DNA of 64,000 nt, from positions 62,001 through 126,000 of the forward strand of contig NZ_QSSH01000002.1 of the NCBI RefSeq assembly GCF_003438495.1, given 5' to 3'. Each line of letters begins with the position of its first letter. The first letter of the stretch is position 1. The notes under the pieces are model-generated. The model searched no databases and was not told the origin of the DNA. It was given only the letters and a program-made list of their open reading frames with translations. A program made the position numbers and the translations under genes. Source of the DNA: Collinsella sp. TF05-9AC (GTDB lineage: Bacteria > Actinomycetota > Coriobacteriia > Coriobacteriales > Coriobacteriaceae). Of this stretch, positions 42,971-58,582 are shown one piece after another.

Positions 42971-44107
42971 ATGCGTCTGCCCATGAATACCTCGCTTGCC
43001 ACGCTCAAGCCCTCCGGCATCCGTCGGATTAACGCGCTCGCCGCCCAGCATCCGGGGTGCATCGCGCTCGCGCTCGGCGAGCCCGATTTTCCCACGCCCG
43101 ATGTGATTAGCGCCGAGGTGACCGCCGCACTGGACCGCGGCGACACGCACTATCCGCCCAACAACGGTCGCCCCGCCCTGCGTGAGGCGTTATCTGCCTA
43201 CATGGGGGATGCGGGCCTTACGTTTTCGGCGGACGAGGTCATTCTGACCGACGGTGCGACCGAGGCCCTGTCGGCAGCATTCATGGCTATGCTCAACCCA
43301 GGCGACGAGGTCATTATTCCCACGCCGGCCTTTGGCCTGTACGAGAGCATCGTCGTGGCCAATCACGCCAAGGCGGTCTTTTTGGATACGGAGCCTGCGC
43401 AATTCCAGATTGACGAGGACGCACTTCGTGCTTACGTGACGCCGGCGACCAAGGCCATCGTCATCTGCTCGCCCAACAATCCTACGGGTTGCATCCTCAA
43501 CACGGCGTCGCTCGACGCCGTGGCGCGCGTGGCGGAGGAGGCGGGCATCTACGTGGTCTGCGACGATGTATACAACCGCCTGGTCTACGTGGACGGCTAC
43601 GAGCGCTTTGCCCAGCGCCACCCGGAGCTACGCGAGCAGACGGTAGTCATCGAGAGCTTCTCCAAACCCTGGGCCATGACCGGCTGGCGTTTGGGCTGGC
43701 TCGCAGCCGCAGCCCCCGTCATCGCCGAGATCGCAAAGGCCCACCAATACTTAGTATCGAGCGCCGTCTCCTTCGAAATGGACGCCGCAGCCCGAGCCCT
43801 GACCGTCAACCCAACCCCCATGCTCGAAGTCTACCGAGCCCGTCGCGAGCGCGTACTCACAGCCCTAGACGCCATGGGCCTCGACGTAGTAGAGCCCGCA
43901 GGAGCCTTCTATACTTTCCCGAGCATCAAAAAGTTCGGCCTAACCAGCGAAGACTTCTGCATCAAAGCCATCAAAGAAGCAAATGTAGCCCTAGTCCCGG
44001 GAGACTGCTTCGGAACCGAAGGCCACATCCGCCTCAGCTACTGCGTTTCCGACAAAGACCTGGACGAAGGTCTCCGCCGCCTGTCCACCTTCATTTCAAC
44101 CTTGTAG
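42971..44107 (+). CDS. PLP-dependent aminotransferase, class I/II
   Basis: 378 residues. The fold-type I motifs are LALGEPDFPTPD at the N-terminus, NNPTG in the middle, and the PLP lysine K232 in ESFSKPWAMTGWRLGW. Related to aspartate/aromatic aminotransferases of the AspB group; the substrate is not fixed. GAAAGGA precedes the ATG. The last third (from about 43750) uses many A-ending codons (GTA, CTA, GGA, CGA, GAA), unlike the first two-thirds, which suggests recombination or a distinct source. Confidence 0.9.
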   Translation: MRLPMNTSLATLKPSGIRRINALAAQHPGCIALALGEPDFPTPDVISAEVTAALDRGDTHYPPNNGRPALREALSAYMGDAGLTFSADEVILTDGATEALSAAFMAMLNPGDEVIIPTPAFGLYESIVVANHAKAVFLDTEPAQFQIDEDALRAYVTPATKAIVICSPNNPTGCILNTASLDAVARVAEEAGIYVVCDDVYNRLVYVDGYERFAQRHPELREQTVVIESFSKPWAMTGWRLGWLAAAAPVIAEIAKAHQYLVSSAVSFEMDAAARALTVNPTPMLEVYRARRERVLTALDAMGLDVVEPAGAFYTFPSIKKFGLTSEDFCIKAIKEANVALVPGDCFGTEGHIRLSYCVSDKDLDEGLRRLSTFISTL

Positions 44108-44159
44108 CCCTCAGGGGTGCAACACATCAGCCCACCGACCCAAGCATTATGAGTGGGGC

Positions 44160-44377
44160 GCGTCGCTCAACGGACACGAGGATTCGCAGCAAAGGCAACG
44201 TAGCTCCGGCCGGGAGGGGCAGGGCGAGTTTTCCGTAGATTCCGCACGAGCCGAAGGCCACTTAATGTGGCCTTCGTGCGAGCCCAGGACTTGACCGAGC
44301 GGAAAACTCGCCCTGCCCCTCCCGGTCGGAGCGTATGCAGGGTTTGTGTACGAATCCTCGTGTCCATTGACCGACGC
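44160..44377. repeat. 218-nt hairpin element upstream of rplJ (element A)
   Basis: Outer arms 44160-44186 and 44351-44377 match at 25 of 27 positions (GGACACGAGGATTCG / CGAATCCTCGTGTCC). Middle arms 44203-44234 and 44300-44331 are complementary (GGGAGGGGCAGGGCGAG / CTCGCCCTGCCCCTCCC). The apex is GCACGAGCCGAAGGCCAC-TTA, then ATGTGGCCTTCGTGCG. The apex recurs in element B near rpsL. Confidence 0.85.
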
Positions 44378-44396
44378 CGGGGTCCCCGCCATAATA
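44367..44396 (+). promoter_or_regulatory. Probable rplJ promoter inside element A's outer arm
   Basis: TTGACC (44367-44372), 18-base spacer, ATAATA (44391-44396). The -35 falls within the right outer arm of the hairpin element. Confidence 0.5.
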
Positions 44397-44417
44397 CTTT
44401 CGGATCACGCACGAATC

Positions 44418-44490
44418 CGCTGCCAGAGACAGCCGGCGCAAACGGGTCTTACCCGCGAGCTTAATGGGACTTCCCGCCAGCCGAGGTGGT
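44418..44490 (+). ncRNA. L10 ribosomal protein leader
   Basis: GCTGCCAGAGACAGCCGGC, GGGTCTTACCCGC and GGGACTTCCCGCCAGCCGAG form the helix-loop pattern of the actinobacterial L10(L12)4 binding leader, upstream of rplJ. It is the site of L10 feedback on translation of its operon. Ends are approximate. Confidence 0.65.
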
Positions 44491-44509
44491 CGAGTAGATA
44501 TGTCTTCTC

Positions 44510-44546
44510 GCCCCCGTCGCTCATGCAGCGCGGGGGCTTTCTTTTT
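44510..44546 (+). terminator. Attenuator hairpin in the rplJ leader
   Basis: GCCCCCG (44510-44516) pairs with CGGGGGC (44531-44537), then TTTCTTTTT. A second GCCCCCGT at about 44553 could pair instead with CGGGGGC, giving an antiterminator. It lies 66 bases before the rplJ start. Confidence 0.65.
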
Positions 44547-44611
44547 GGACATGCCCCCGTCACGTCCTTGTGGCGGACCGTGCCCGGAAAGAATTCGAGG
44601 AGGTGTAATTC

Positions 44612-45133
44612 ATGCCCCAGCAGTACAAAATCGACAAGGTTGCAGAGATCGAGTCCCGTATCGCCGAGAACGCCGGTCTGTTCGTCGTCAACTACAACGG
44701 TCTGACGGTTAAGCAGGCTCAGGAGCTGCGTCATCAGCTTCGCGAGTGCGGCGCCGAGATGAAGGTCTACAAGAACAACCTGGTCAAGATCGCCCTCAAG
44801 AACCAGGAGCAGCCCGAGATCGACGAGATCCTCGCCGGCCCCGTCGCTTATGTGTTCTACGAGTCCGAGCCGGTCGAGGCCGCTAAGGCCCTTAAGGACT
44901 TCTCCGCTAAGTCCAAGGGCGTCCTTGAGATCAAGGGCGGTATCTCCGACGGCAAGGCCGTTTCCGCTGATGATGTTAAGGCTATCGCCGAGCTGCCCAC
45001 CAAGGATCAGCTTCTCGGCCAGATCGCCGGTCTCATCTCCGGTTTCGCTCGCGACATCGCTGTCTGCGTCAACGGCGTTTCCTCTGGTCTCGCTCGTTCG
45101 ATCCAGCAGGTCTCCGAGCAGAAGGCAGCCTAG
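44612..45133 (+). CDS. rplJ: 50S ribosomal protein uL10
   Basis: 173 residues. The N-terminal domain (KIDKVAEIESRIAENAGLFV, YNGLTVKQAQELR, MKVYKNNLVKIAL) binds 23S rRNA; the C-terminal helix (about 140-173) holds L7/L12 dimers. Forms the stalk with uL11 and recruits translation GTPases. GAGGAGG precedes the ATG. Regulated through the L10 leader and the attenuator upstream. Confidence 0.97.
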   Translation: MPQQYKIDKVAEIESRIAENAGLFVVNYNGLTVKQAQELRHQLRECGAEMKVYKNNLVKIALKNQEQPEIDEILAGPVAYVFYESEPVEAAKALKDFSAKSKGVLEIKGGISDGKAVSADDVKAIAELPTKDQLLGQIAGLISGFARDIAVCVNGVSSGLARSIQQVSEQKAA

Positions 45134-45235
45134 TTGCTGTTTTCACCCGCGGCGGCAACGCCGCACCCCTGGCGCATTCGCGCCGTGTTTTAACTGATCT
45201 CCGTGCATCCGCACGGAAACCGAAAGGACTTAGAA

Positions 45236-45613
45236 ATGGCTAAGCTTACCACCGATGAGATCATCGATGCTCTTAAGGAAATGACCCTTCTCGAGGCTTC
45301 CGAGCTCGTTAAGGCTATCGAGGACACCTTCGGCGTTTCCGCCGCTGCTCCTGCCGCTGTTGTCGCCGCTCCCGCTGCTGGCGCTGCTGAGGCCGAGGAG
45401 AAGACCGAGTTTGACGTCGTGCTCGAGGGCTTCGGCGACAACAAGATCCAGGTCATCAAGGCCGTCCGTGAGCTCACCAACCTTGGCCTGAAGGAGGCCA
45501 AGGAGGTCGTCGAGGGCGCTCCCAAGGCTGTTCTCGAGGGTGCCAAGAAGGAGGACGCCGAGGCTGCCAAGGAGAAGCTCGAGGCTGCTGGCGCTGCTGT
45601 CACCCTCAAGTAA
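45236..45613 (+). CDS. rplL: 50S ribosomal protein bL12 (L7/L12)
   Basis: 125 residues from the ATG at 45236 (GAAAGGA upstream); an in-frame upstream ATG at 45203 is not family-like. N-terminal dimerisation domain [20 protein letters not shown], alanine-rich hinge (about 38-55), then the globular factor-binding domain [20 protein letters not shown] and [18 protein letters not shown]. Strongly biased codons, as expected of a multi-copy stalk protein. Confidence 0.98.
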   Translation: MAKLTTDEIIDALKEMTLLEASELVKAIEDTFGVSAAAPAAVVAAPAAGAAEAEEKTEFDVVLEGFGDNKIQVIKAVRELTNLGLKEAKEVVEGAPKAVLEGAKKEDAEAAKEKLEAAGAAVTLK

Positions 45614-45640
45614 TCAGGCTTTCTCGCCAGATTTCTTTGC

Positions 45641-45676
45641 AGACGGGGTTCGCATTGCGAGCCCCGTCTTTTTTGT
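45641..45676 (+). terminator. Terminator after rplL
   Basis: AGACGGGG-TTCGC stem with CCCCGTCT (45662-45669), then TTTTTTGTTTTT. It separates rplJL from galU and rpoBC. Confidence 0.9.
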
Positions 45677-45803
45677 TTTTCGGTCCCTCGACATCGGTAG
45701 CTCAAACTGCCATGTTCTGTGATTTGCGTCGTATCGGGCACCCTGCCGTTGGGCAATAAAATTGCACCATTCGAGCAATAATTTGCGTTGACCTGCTGAA
45801 GAA

Positions 45804-45831
45804 TTGTCTCTGCCTTGTAGCGACATATAGT
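45804..45831 (+). promoter_or_regulatory. Possible galU promoter
   Basis: TTGTCT (45804-45809), 16-base spacer, TATAGT (45826-45831), about 100 bases before the galU ATG. The rest of 45670-45927 holds nothing else recognisable. Confidence 0.4.
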
Positions 45832-45927
45832 TCCAGCGGTAAGATGCTTGGGTATCGCAATTTGGTCTGCGGCTGTGTGCCGCACGCATGGGGCGCTTTT
45901 GCGCCTGCGAAAGGATCTTTGAATAAC

Positions 45928-46836
45928 ATGAAGGCAATCATCCCCGCCGCCGGTCTTGGCACGCGTTTTCTGCCTGGCACCAAGTGCACGCCCAAAGAGA
46001 TGCTGCCGGTGCTCGACAAGCCCGTCATTCAGTACGTCGTCGAGGAGGCGCTCGACCCCGAGGAAGTCGACGACGCCATCATCGTTACATCTCCCGGTAA
46101 GCCCGAGCTACTGAACTACTTCCAGCCCGATCGCTCGCTCGAGAACCTGCTGCGCGAGCGCGGCAAGAACGCCTATGCCGATGCCGTCGCCCACGCTGGC
46201 GGTATGCCGGTCGACTTCCGTTATCAGTACGAGCCCAAGGGCCTCGGCCATGCTATCCGCTCTGCTGCCGACGCCGTGGCAGGGGAGAACTTCCTGGTTC
46301 TTCTGGGCGACTACGTTGTGCCTAATCGCGACATCTGCGACAAGATGCTCGCCGTTTCCAAGGAGCACGGTGGAGCTTCGGTTATCGCCGTCGCTGCTTG
46401 CTCGCCCGAGGAAGTCAGCCGCTACGGCGTTATCGCCGGCGAGCGCGTCGGTTCGCTCGAGGGCGCCGAGGACGTTGCCGATGCAGAGCCGGGCGCTGTC
46501 TGGCGCATCGGCGGTCTGGTCGAGAAGCCCGCTCCCGAGGCGGCTCCGTCCAACCTGTACATTGTCGGCCGTTATCTGCTGAGCCCGCTGGTCATGGACC
46601 TGCTCGCTGATCAGCAGGCCGGCAAGGGCGGCGAGATTCAGCTTACCGACGCCATGGCCCGCTCGCTCGACCGCGAGGCCATGTACGCGGTCGTCATCGA
46701 CCCGCTGTCGGGCTACGACACCGGCACTCCCTCTGGCTGGATGGCCACCAACGCTCTCATGGCTGCAAGCGATCCTCGCTTTGCAAGCGCCTTCTGGGAC
46801 GCCATCGACGAGCGCGGCGGCTTGATGCGCAAGTAA
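45928..46836 (+). CDS. galU: UTP-glucose-1-phosphate uridylyltransferase
   Basis: Makes UDP-glucose from UTP and glucose 1-phosphate for wall and capsule polymers and galactose metabolism. 302 residues with the nucleotidyltransferase N-terminus IIPAAGLGTRFLPGTKCTPK, QYVVEEAL, and GLGHAIRSAADAV; a later GEIQLTDAMARSL and PLSGYDTGTPSGW complete the GalU pattern. ATG 45928 follows AAAGGA at a long spacing. It sits between rplL and rpoB, an unusual place. Confidence 0.95.
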   Translation: MKAIIPAAGLGTRFLPGTKCTPKEMLPVLDKPVIQYVVEEALDPEEVDDAIIVTSPGKPELLNYFQPDRSLENLLRERGKNAYADAVAHAGGMPVDFRYQYEPKGLGHAIRSAADAVAGENFLVLLGDYVVPNRDICDKMLAVSKEHGGASVIAVAACSPEEVSRYGVIAGERVGSLEGAEDVADAEPGAVWRIGGLVEKPAPEAAPSNLYIVGRYLLSPLVMDLLADQQAGKGGEIQLTDAMARSLDREAMYAVVIDPLSGYDTGTPSGWMATNALMAASDPRFASAFWDAIDERGGLMRK

Positions 46837-46856
46837 GCCTTCGGACATCGACATTT

Positions 46857-46890
46857 ACGGGCGCGGACCTCGGTTCGCGCCCGTTTTTTA
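46857..46890 (+). terminator. Terminator after galU
   Basis: ACGGGCGCG (46857-46865) pairs with CGCGCCCGT (46876-46884), then TTTTTTA. Confidence 0.9.
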
Positions 46891-47022
46891 TAAGAGCTGC
46901 GATTGCCGGCTCTCTGTTCACAGAAAATATATGAACAGATGTTCGGTATACCACTATCTACCTGCGTGTTTTCTGTCGAAAAACTTTGCTACTCCAAAAA
47001 CTCAATCGCGTCAAGGCTTTTC

Positions 47023-47050
47023 TTGCCCAACGGTCGGTACCTGATAAACT
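47023..47050 (+). promoter_or_regulatory. Possible rpoB promoter
   Basis: TTGCCC (47023-47028), 16-base spacer, TAAACT (47045-47050), 73 bases before the rpoB start. The preceding AACTTTGCTACTCCAAAAAC is AT-rich. Confidence 0.4.
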
Positions 47051-47123
47051 ATTAGGTTGCGATAACTGGCGAAGCTATGCCTCGCCAACCCACCGAGCAT
47101 TTCCGTGAAGGAGGAAAAACCTG

Positions 47124-50615
<3,492 letters not shown>

Positions 50616-50621
50616 TTGACT

Positions 50622-55100
<4,479 letters not shown>

Positions 55101-55144
55101 CTAGTTCCGCCGTTCTAACGAACGGCGGCGACCTCCGTCGCTGC

Positions 55145-55244
55145 GCGGCCCCCAGAGCTACAATCTGTCATTCAAAAGGCAGGGCATGACCAAAAGGTCA
55201 ATGCCCTGCCTTTTTCATGCCACCTTGTACGCTCTGGGGGCCGC
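55145..55244. repeat. Outer inverted repeat around the rpoC terminator
   Basis: GCGGCCCCCAGAGC (55145-55158) and GCTCTGGGGGCCGC (55231-55244) are exact complements, enclosing the terminator at 55174-55215. Confidence 0.75.
55174..55215 (+). terminator. Terminator after rpoC
   Basis: AAAAGGCAGGGCATGACC pairs with GGTCAATGCCCTGCCTTTTT with a single bulge. It ends the rpoBC transcript. Confidence 0.9.
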
Positions 55245-55282
55245 TCGCTTGCGTATGCTCAACCTGTTGCGTTCCATTGATC

Positions 55283-55320
55283 CCTTGCCAATAAAGGACA
55301 GGTTTTTTTGGTAGGTTTTT
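55283..55320. repeat. GGGACAGG-family hairpin (copy 5, opposite orientation)
   Basis: Read on the minus strand: AAAACCTACCAAAAAAACC, then TGTCCTTTATTGGCAAG, close to copy 4 at 23225. Stem partly degenerate. Confidence 0.6.
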
Positions 55321-55409
55321 CCTGCTTGAATTTGAAACATTTCGTCCGGCAAGAGCGTATCTATGGTGAGGGCCTCATCAAGAATCATTAACGTCACCGG
55401 GAGGTGATT

Positions 55410-55928
55410 ATGGAAGAACAAGCTTTTAGACAGGCGGTCGAAGATCACAGGGATGTCGTGTTTCGAATCGCATTGACGTATCTGCGCGATCGTGCCGATG
55501 CCGACGATGTCGCTCAAGACGTCTTTCTGAAGTTACTCAAAAGCGATGCGCAATTTGAAAGCTGGGAACATCTTCGTCGATGGCTTATCCGGGTCACGAT
55601 CAATGAATGCAAATCTCTCTTTCGAAAGCCATGGAGGCGTGTGGAGGATATTGAGAACCTGGCCGATTCGCTTTCGACGGCGCAGGAGGAGACCAAGGCG
55701 GTCCTGTCAGACGTTATGCGACTTCCGGAACGATTCCGTGTTCCCATCATGCTCTATTACTATCTGGGCTTTTCGACCTCAGAGATTGCCGAGTTACTGC
55801 ATGTGCCAGCCGCGACCGTTCGAACGCGTTTAGCTCGCGGTCGAACGAAGCTCAAATTCATCCTAGAGGAGGGCGACCGTGAAATCCAATCAAATCAAGC
55901 AGGCCTTCGAGTCCGTCCAAGCCGATAG
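55410..55928 (+). CDS. ECF-type RNA polymerase sigma factor
   Basis: 172 residues. Region 2 carries DDVAQDVFLKLL and WLIRVTINECKSLFRKP; region 4 (about 122-152) is LGFSTSEIAELLHVP, then ATVRTRLARGRTKLK, the -35 recognition HTH. ATG 55410 follows GGGAGG; the GTG at 55404 overlaps it. The overlapping membrane protein next door is its likely anti-sigma factor. The stimulus is unknown. Confidence 0.92.
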   Translation: MEEQAFRQAVEDHRDVVFRIALTYLRDRADADDVAQDVFLKLLKSDAQFESWEHLRRWLIRVTINECKSLFRKPWRRVEDIENLADSLSTAQEETKAVLSDVMRLPERFRVPIMLYYYLGFSTSEIAELLHVPAATVRTRLARGRTKLKFILEEGDREIQSNQAGLRVRPSR

Positions 55929-56955
55929 CGATCTTGCTGACCGTGTTCTTTATGCCGCTGCTGGTGAGCCGCTTCGCCGAAAGGGTCACGCGAAGCCTCT
56001 GTATGTTGCCGTGATCGGATGCCTTGCCGGAGTGCTGGCGACCGGAGGGGTCGCCTACGCCGTCGTCAATTCCAGTTATTTTGCCTCTGCCTGGGGAAAC
56101 CACGGCAACGGGGATTCCATTACCTGGACCAACGGCGGCTCATCGGGAACTAAATATACCTACACCAGAGAGTTTGGCGATGGCATCGCGCCCCAAAGCC
56201 TGGAAGGCGCAGTCCAGGAGGTTAATCTGTCCGTCGAGGGCAACGGCTATACGCTTGATATCCATGAGATGGCAATCGACCAAAACGGCTGCGGAGCCGT
56301 GACGTTTACGTTGTCCAATCCAAATGGAGTTAACTACTACAAGCCAGCAGCAGAGATTGGCGAACTTGTTCTCTATGGTGAAGAAGAGCAGGGCATCGGC
56401 ACGCCCGATATGAAGTTCGGCGAGGAATGGCCTGACACACGCAGCACAATTGATAAGGACACATCAAGCGATACTGTCATTAATGGCACGATGTACTTTG
56501 CCGCTATGGATCGCGAGCGAGATTTGCAACATGCTGTCACCTGGAATATCCACTGGACCGAGGGTGAAGGTGAGAGTGCGAGGCGGTTTGAGGCGTCGAC
56601 ACCCGAGTTCAATATTGGAGCGTACGTCGATACAAAGGAACTCCGCTCCGGTGACTCGCCTCTTGAGATTAGTCCGTTTTCCATCCAGACGCACATCGAT
56701 GATTTGGGCTATGAAGCAGTTGATAATAAGCTGACCGTCAGCTACAAGGATGGATCGGAGCAGATTATCGAAGATGACGACGCAGGGGTGTTCAACTTAT
56801 ATTTTTCTTATGCGCGCAATAGCGGAGAGAACATCTGGGTGCCAACGAAGTTGATTGATGTCGACCAAGTGGTCTCAGTAACGCTTGAGGGCACGAGGTG
56901 CACGTCAACAGGAGAGACCGAAACAGAAGTACCCTTTACCATCATCTATTCGTAA
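55879..56955 (+). CDS. Membrane-anchored anti-sigma factor candidate
   Basis: 358 residues from GTG 55879 (GGAGGG upstream), overlapping the sigma gene by 50 bases. A cytosolic segment of 40 residues (short for a sigma-binding domain) precedes one membrane helix (41-63: LYVAVIGCLAGVLATGGVAY). The remaining roughly 295 residues are extracytoplasmic, with beta-rich sequence and no recognised enzyme motif, resembling DUF4179-type anti-sigma proteins. It would hold the sigma factor at the membrane until a signal reaches the outer domain. Confidence 0.78.
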   Translation: MKSNQIKQAFESVQADSDLADRVLYAAAGEPLRRKGHAKPLYVAVIGCLAGVLATGGVAYAVVNSSYFASAWGNHGNGDSITWTNGGSSGTKYTYTREFGDGIAPQSLEGAVQEVNLSVEGNGYTLDIHEMAIDQNGCGAVTFTLSNPNGVNYYKPAAEIGELVLYGEEEQGIGTPDMKFGEEWPDTRSTIDKDTSSDTVINGTMYFAAMDRERDLQHAVTWNIHWTEGEGESARRFEASTPEFNIGAYVDTKELRSGDSPLEISPFSIQTHIDDLGYEAVDNKLTVSYKDGSEQIIEDDDAGVFNLYFSYARNSGENIWVPTKLIDVDQVVSVTLEGTRCTSTGETETEVPFTIIYS

Positions 56956-56962
56956 GATTTGG

Positions 56963-56995
56963 GGCCGCTTCCCAAGAGGGGAAGCGGCCTATTTT
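56963..56995 (+). terminator. Terminator after the anti-sigma gene
   Basis: GGCCGCTTCCC (56963-56973) pairs with GGGAAGCGGCC (56979-56989), then TATTTTG. Confidence 0.85.
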
Positions 56996-57035
56996 GCGTT
57001 ATATGGACGGTTATTTTGAGCGATATTCGCCTGAA

Positions 57036-57166
57036 TTTCGGAAGTATGCGGCAAAATCTCGATGGGTCGACCACACCGCATATGCTCAAGCGCTCTGCCC
57101 GCGGGTTTATTATCGCAAAACCCCGGCGTGCTCGGCAGGTCCAGAATTTACCGCATACTTCCGAAA
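57036..57166. repeat. 131-nt inverted repeat with GGAAGTATGCGG arms
   Basis: TTTCGGAAGTATGCGGCAAA (57036-57055) and TTTACCGCATACTTCCGAAA (57147-57166) match at 19 of 20 positions, with a 91-base centre that contains a smaller hairpin (CGGGTTT / AAAACCCCG). No gene is seen from 56956 to 57638. Confidence 0.75.
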
Positions 57167-57231
57167 GCGCCGCCGATTTCCATGCGACAGGTGAGAGCAG
57201 ATCACCGCTGGAGCGCGACATTTTCCCAGAT

Positions 57232-57270
57232 AAAACCGACCAAAATAAACCTGTCCCTATTTGCCAGGGA
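57232..57270. repeat. GGGACAGG-family hairpin (copy 6)
   Basis: AAAACCGACCAAAATAAACC, then TGTCCCTATTTGCCAGG; the right arm has partly decayed. It is close in sequence to copy 4 and lies just before element B. Confidence 0.6.
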
Positions 57271-57291
57271 ACGTTGCCCCAACGATCACGT

Positions 57292-57433
57292 CGGATTCCC
57301 GGGCCGGGCGGCACAGGGGATTAAGTTTGTCGCGAGTTCCGCACGAGCCGGAGGCCACTTAATGTGGCCTCCGTGCGAGCCAGGACTGTAGAGCAGCAAA
57401 CTTAACCCCTGTGCCGCCCGGCCCGGGAATCCG
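57292..57433. repeat. 142-nt hairpin element upstream of rpsL (element B)
   Basis: Left arm 57292-57329 and right arm 57397-57433 are complementary over 37 positions with one bulged A (GGGCCGGGCGGCACAGGGG / CCCCTGTGCCGCCCGGCCC). The apex TTCCGCACGAGCCGGAGGCC, ACTTAATGT, GGCCTCCGTGCGAGCC, AGGACT matches element A, apart from a G/A–C/T compensated pair. Confidence 0.88.
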
Positions 57434-57516
57434 CCCCCGCGCACAGGAGGGGATTCCTTTTGTGTAGGCTTTGCGGAAATGTGCCAATTTTGGGATACGC
57501 CCGGCGGCGTGGTCTG

Positions 57517-57545
57517 TTGACGGCACAGCTAACGCCACGTATCCT
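57517..57545 (+). promoter_or_regulatory. Promoter of the rpsL-rpsG-fusA-rpsJ operon
   Basis: TTGACG (57517-57522), 17-base spacer, TATCCT (57540-57545), about 95 bases before the rpsL start. Confidence 0.6.
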
Positions 57546-57638
57546 ATCGAACTGCGTGTTTCGTAGGGGGATGCTGACCCCTCGATTCAAGCCGTTGCAC
57601 TTTACAGAAAGCTGGAATCATTCGAGAAGGAGTACGCT

Positions 57639-58016
57639 TTGCCTACTATTAACCAGCTGGTTCGCCAGGGCCGTCGTTCCGTGCCCAAGAAGTCCAAGAA
57701 CGCTGCTCTGCAGCACAACTCCCAGAAGCGCGGCGTGTGCACCCGCGTCTTCACCACGAGCCCCAAGAAGCCGAACTCGGCTCTTCGTAAGGTTGCCCGT
57801 GTTCGCCTTGTCAACGGCATCGAAGTTACTGCTTACATCCCGGGTGAGGGCCACAACCTGCAGGAGCACTCCATCGTGCTCGTCCGCGGCGGTCGTGTCC
57901 GTGACCTCCCTGGTGTCCGTTATCACGTCATCCGTGGCGCCTACGACGCTGCTCCGGTCCAGAACCGTATGCAGGCCCGTTCCAAGTACGGTGCTAAGCG
58001 CCCCAAGGCTAAATAA
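57639..58016 (+). CDS. rpsL: 30S ribosomal protein uS12
   Basis: Decoding-centre protein and site of streptomycin-resistance mutations. 125 residues. The conserved loop [13 protein letters not shown] (39-51) is wild-type-like (K43/K44). The C-terminus [10 protein letters not shown] is typical. The start is TTG at 57639 behind AAGGAG; no ATG fits, so this highly expressed gene uses a rare start codon. Confidence 0.97.
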   Translation: MPTINQLVRQGRRSVPKKSKNAALQHNSQKRGVCTRVFTTSPKKPNSALRKVARVRLVNGIEVTAYIPGEGHNLQEHSIVLVRGGRVRDLPGVRYHVIRGAYDAAPVQNRMQARSKYGAKRPKAK

Positions 58017-58089
58017 GCCAGATAACGTTTTGATACTTTCGCCGTGTGCCGCCTAAGCGCCGCACGGTAGACACTTAAGGAGATTTCAC

Positions 58090-58563
58090 ATGCCGCGTCG
58101 TGCAGCAGCTAATCGTCGTGAGGTTCAGCCTGACGCCGTTTACAACAACCGCCTGGTGACTCAGCTCATCAACAAGGTCCTTCTTGACGGCAAGAAGGCC
58201 ACCGCTGAGCGCATCGTTTACACCGCTTTCGAGATCGTTGCCGAGAAGTCCGAGGGTGGCGACGCTCTCGCTACCTTCAAGAAGGCTATGGACAACGTCA
58301 AGCCCACGCTCGAGGTTAAGCCCAAGCGTGTTGGTGGCGCTACCTATCAGGTCCCGATGGAGGTCAACTCCCGTCGTTCCACCGCTCTGGGCATCCGCTG
58401 GATTGTCAACTTCTCCCGCGCTCGCAAGGAGAAGACCATGGCCGAGCGTCTCGCCAACGAGATCCTCGACGCTTCCAACGGCCTGGGCGCTTCCGTCAAG
58501 AAGCGTGAGGACGTCTTCAAGATGGCCGAGGCCAACCGCGCGTTCTCTCACTATCGTTGGTAA
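58090..58563 (+). CDS. rpsG: 30S ribosomal protein uS7
   Basis: 157 residues. Starts [20 protein letters not shown] and ends with the HYRW found in uS7. Nucleates assembly of the 30S head. AAGGAG precedes the ATG. Second gene of the str operon. Confidence 0.97.
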   Translation: MPRRAAANRREVQPDAVYNNRLVTQLINKVLLDGKKATAERIVYTAFEIVAEKSEGGDALATFKKAMDNVKPTLEVKPKRVGGATYQVPMEVNSRRSTALGIRWIVNFSRARKEKTMAERLANEILDASNGLGASVKKREDVFKMAEANRAFSHYRW

Positions 58564-58582
58564 GTTAAGGTAAGGAACTAAC

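Noticed and set aside
44160..44377. Element A as a plain terminator of the aminotransferase gene
   Set aside because: There is no T-run after either stem, it is far longer than needed, and its apex is repeated near rpsL.
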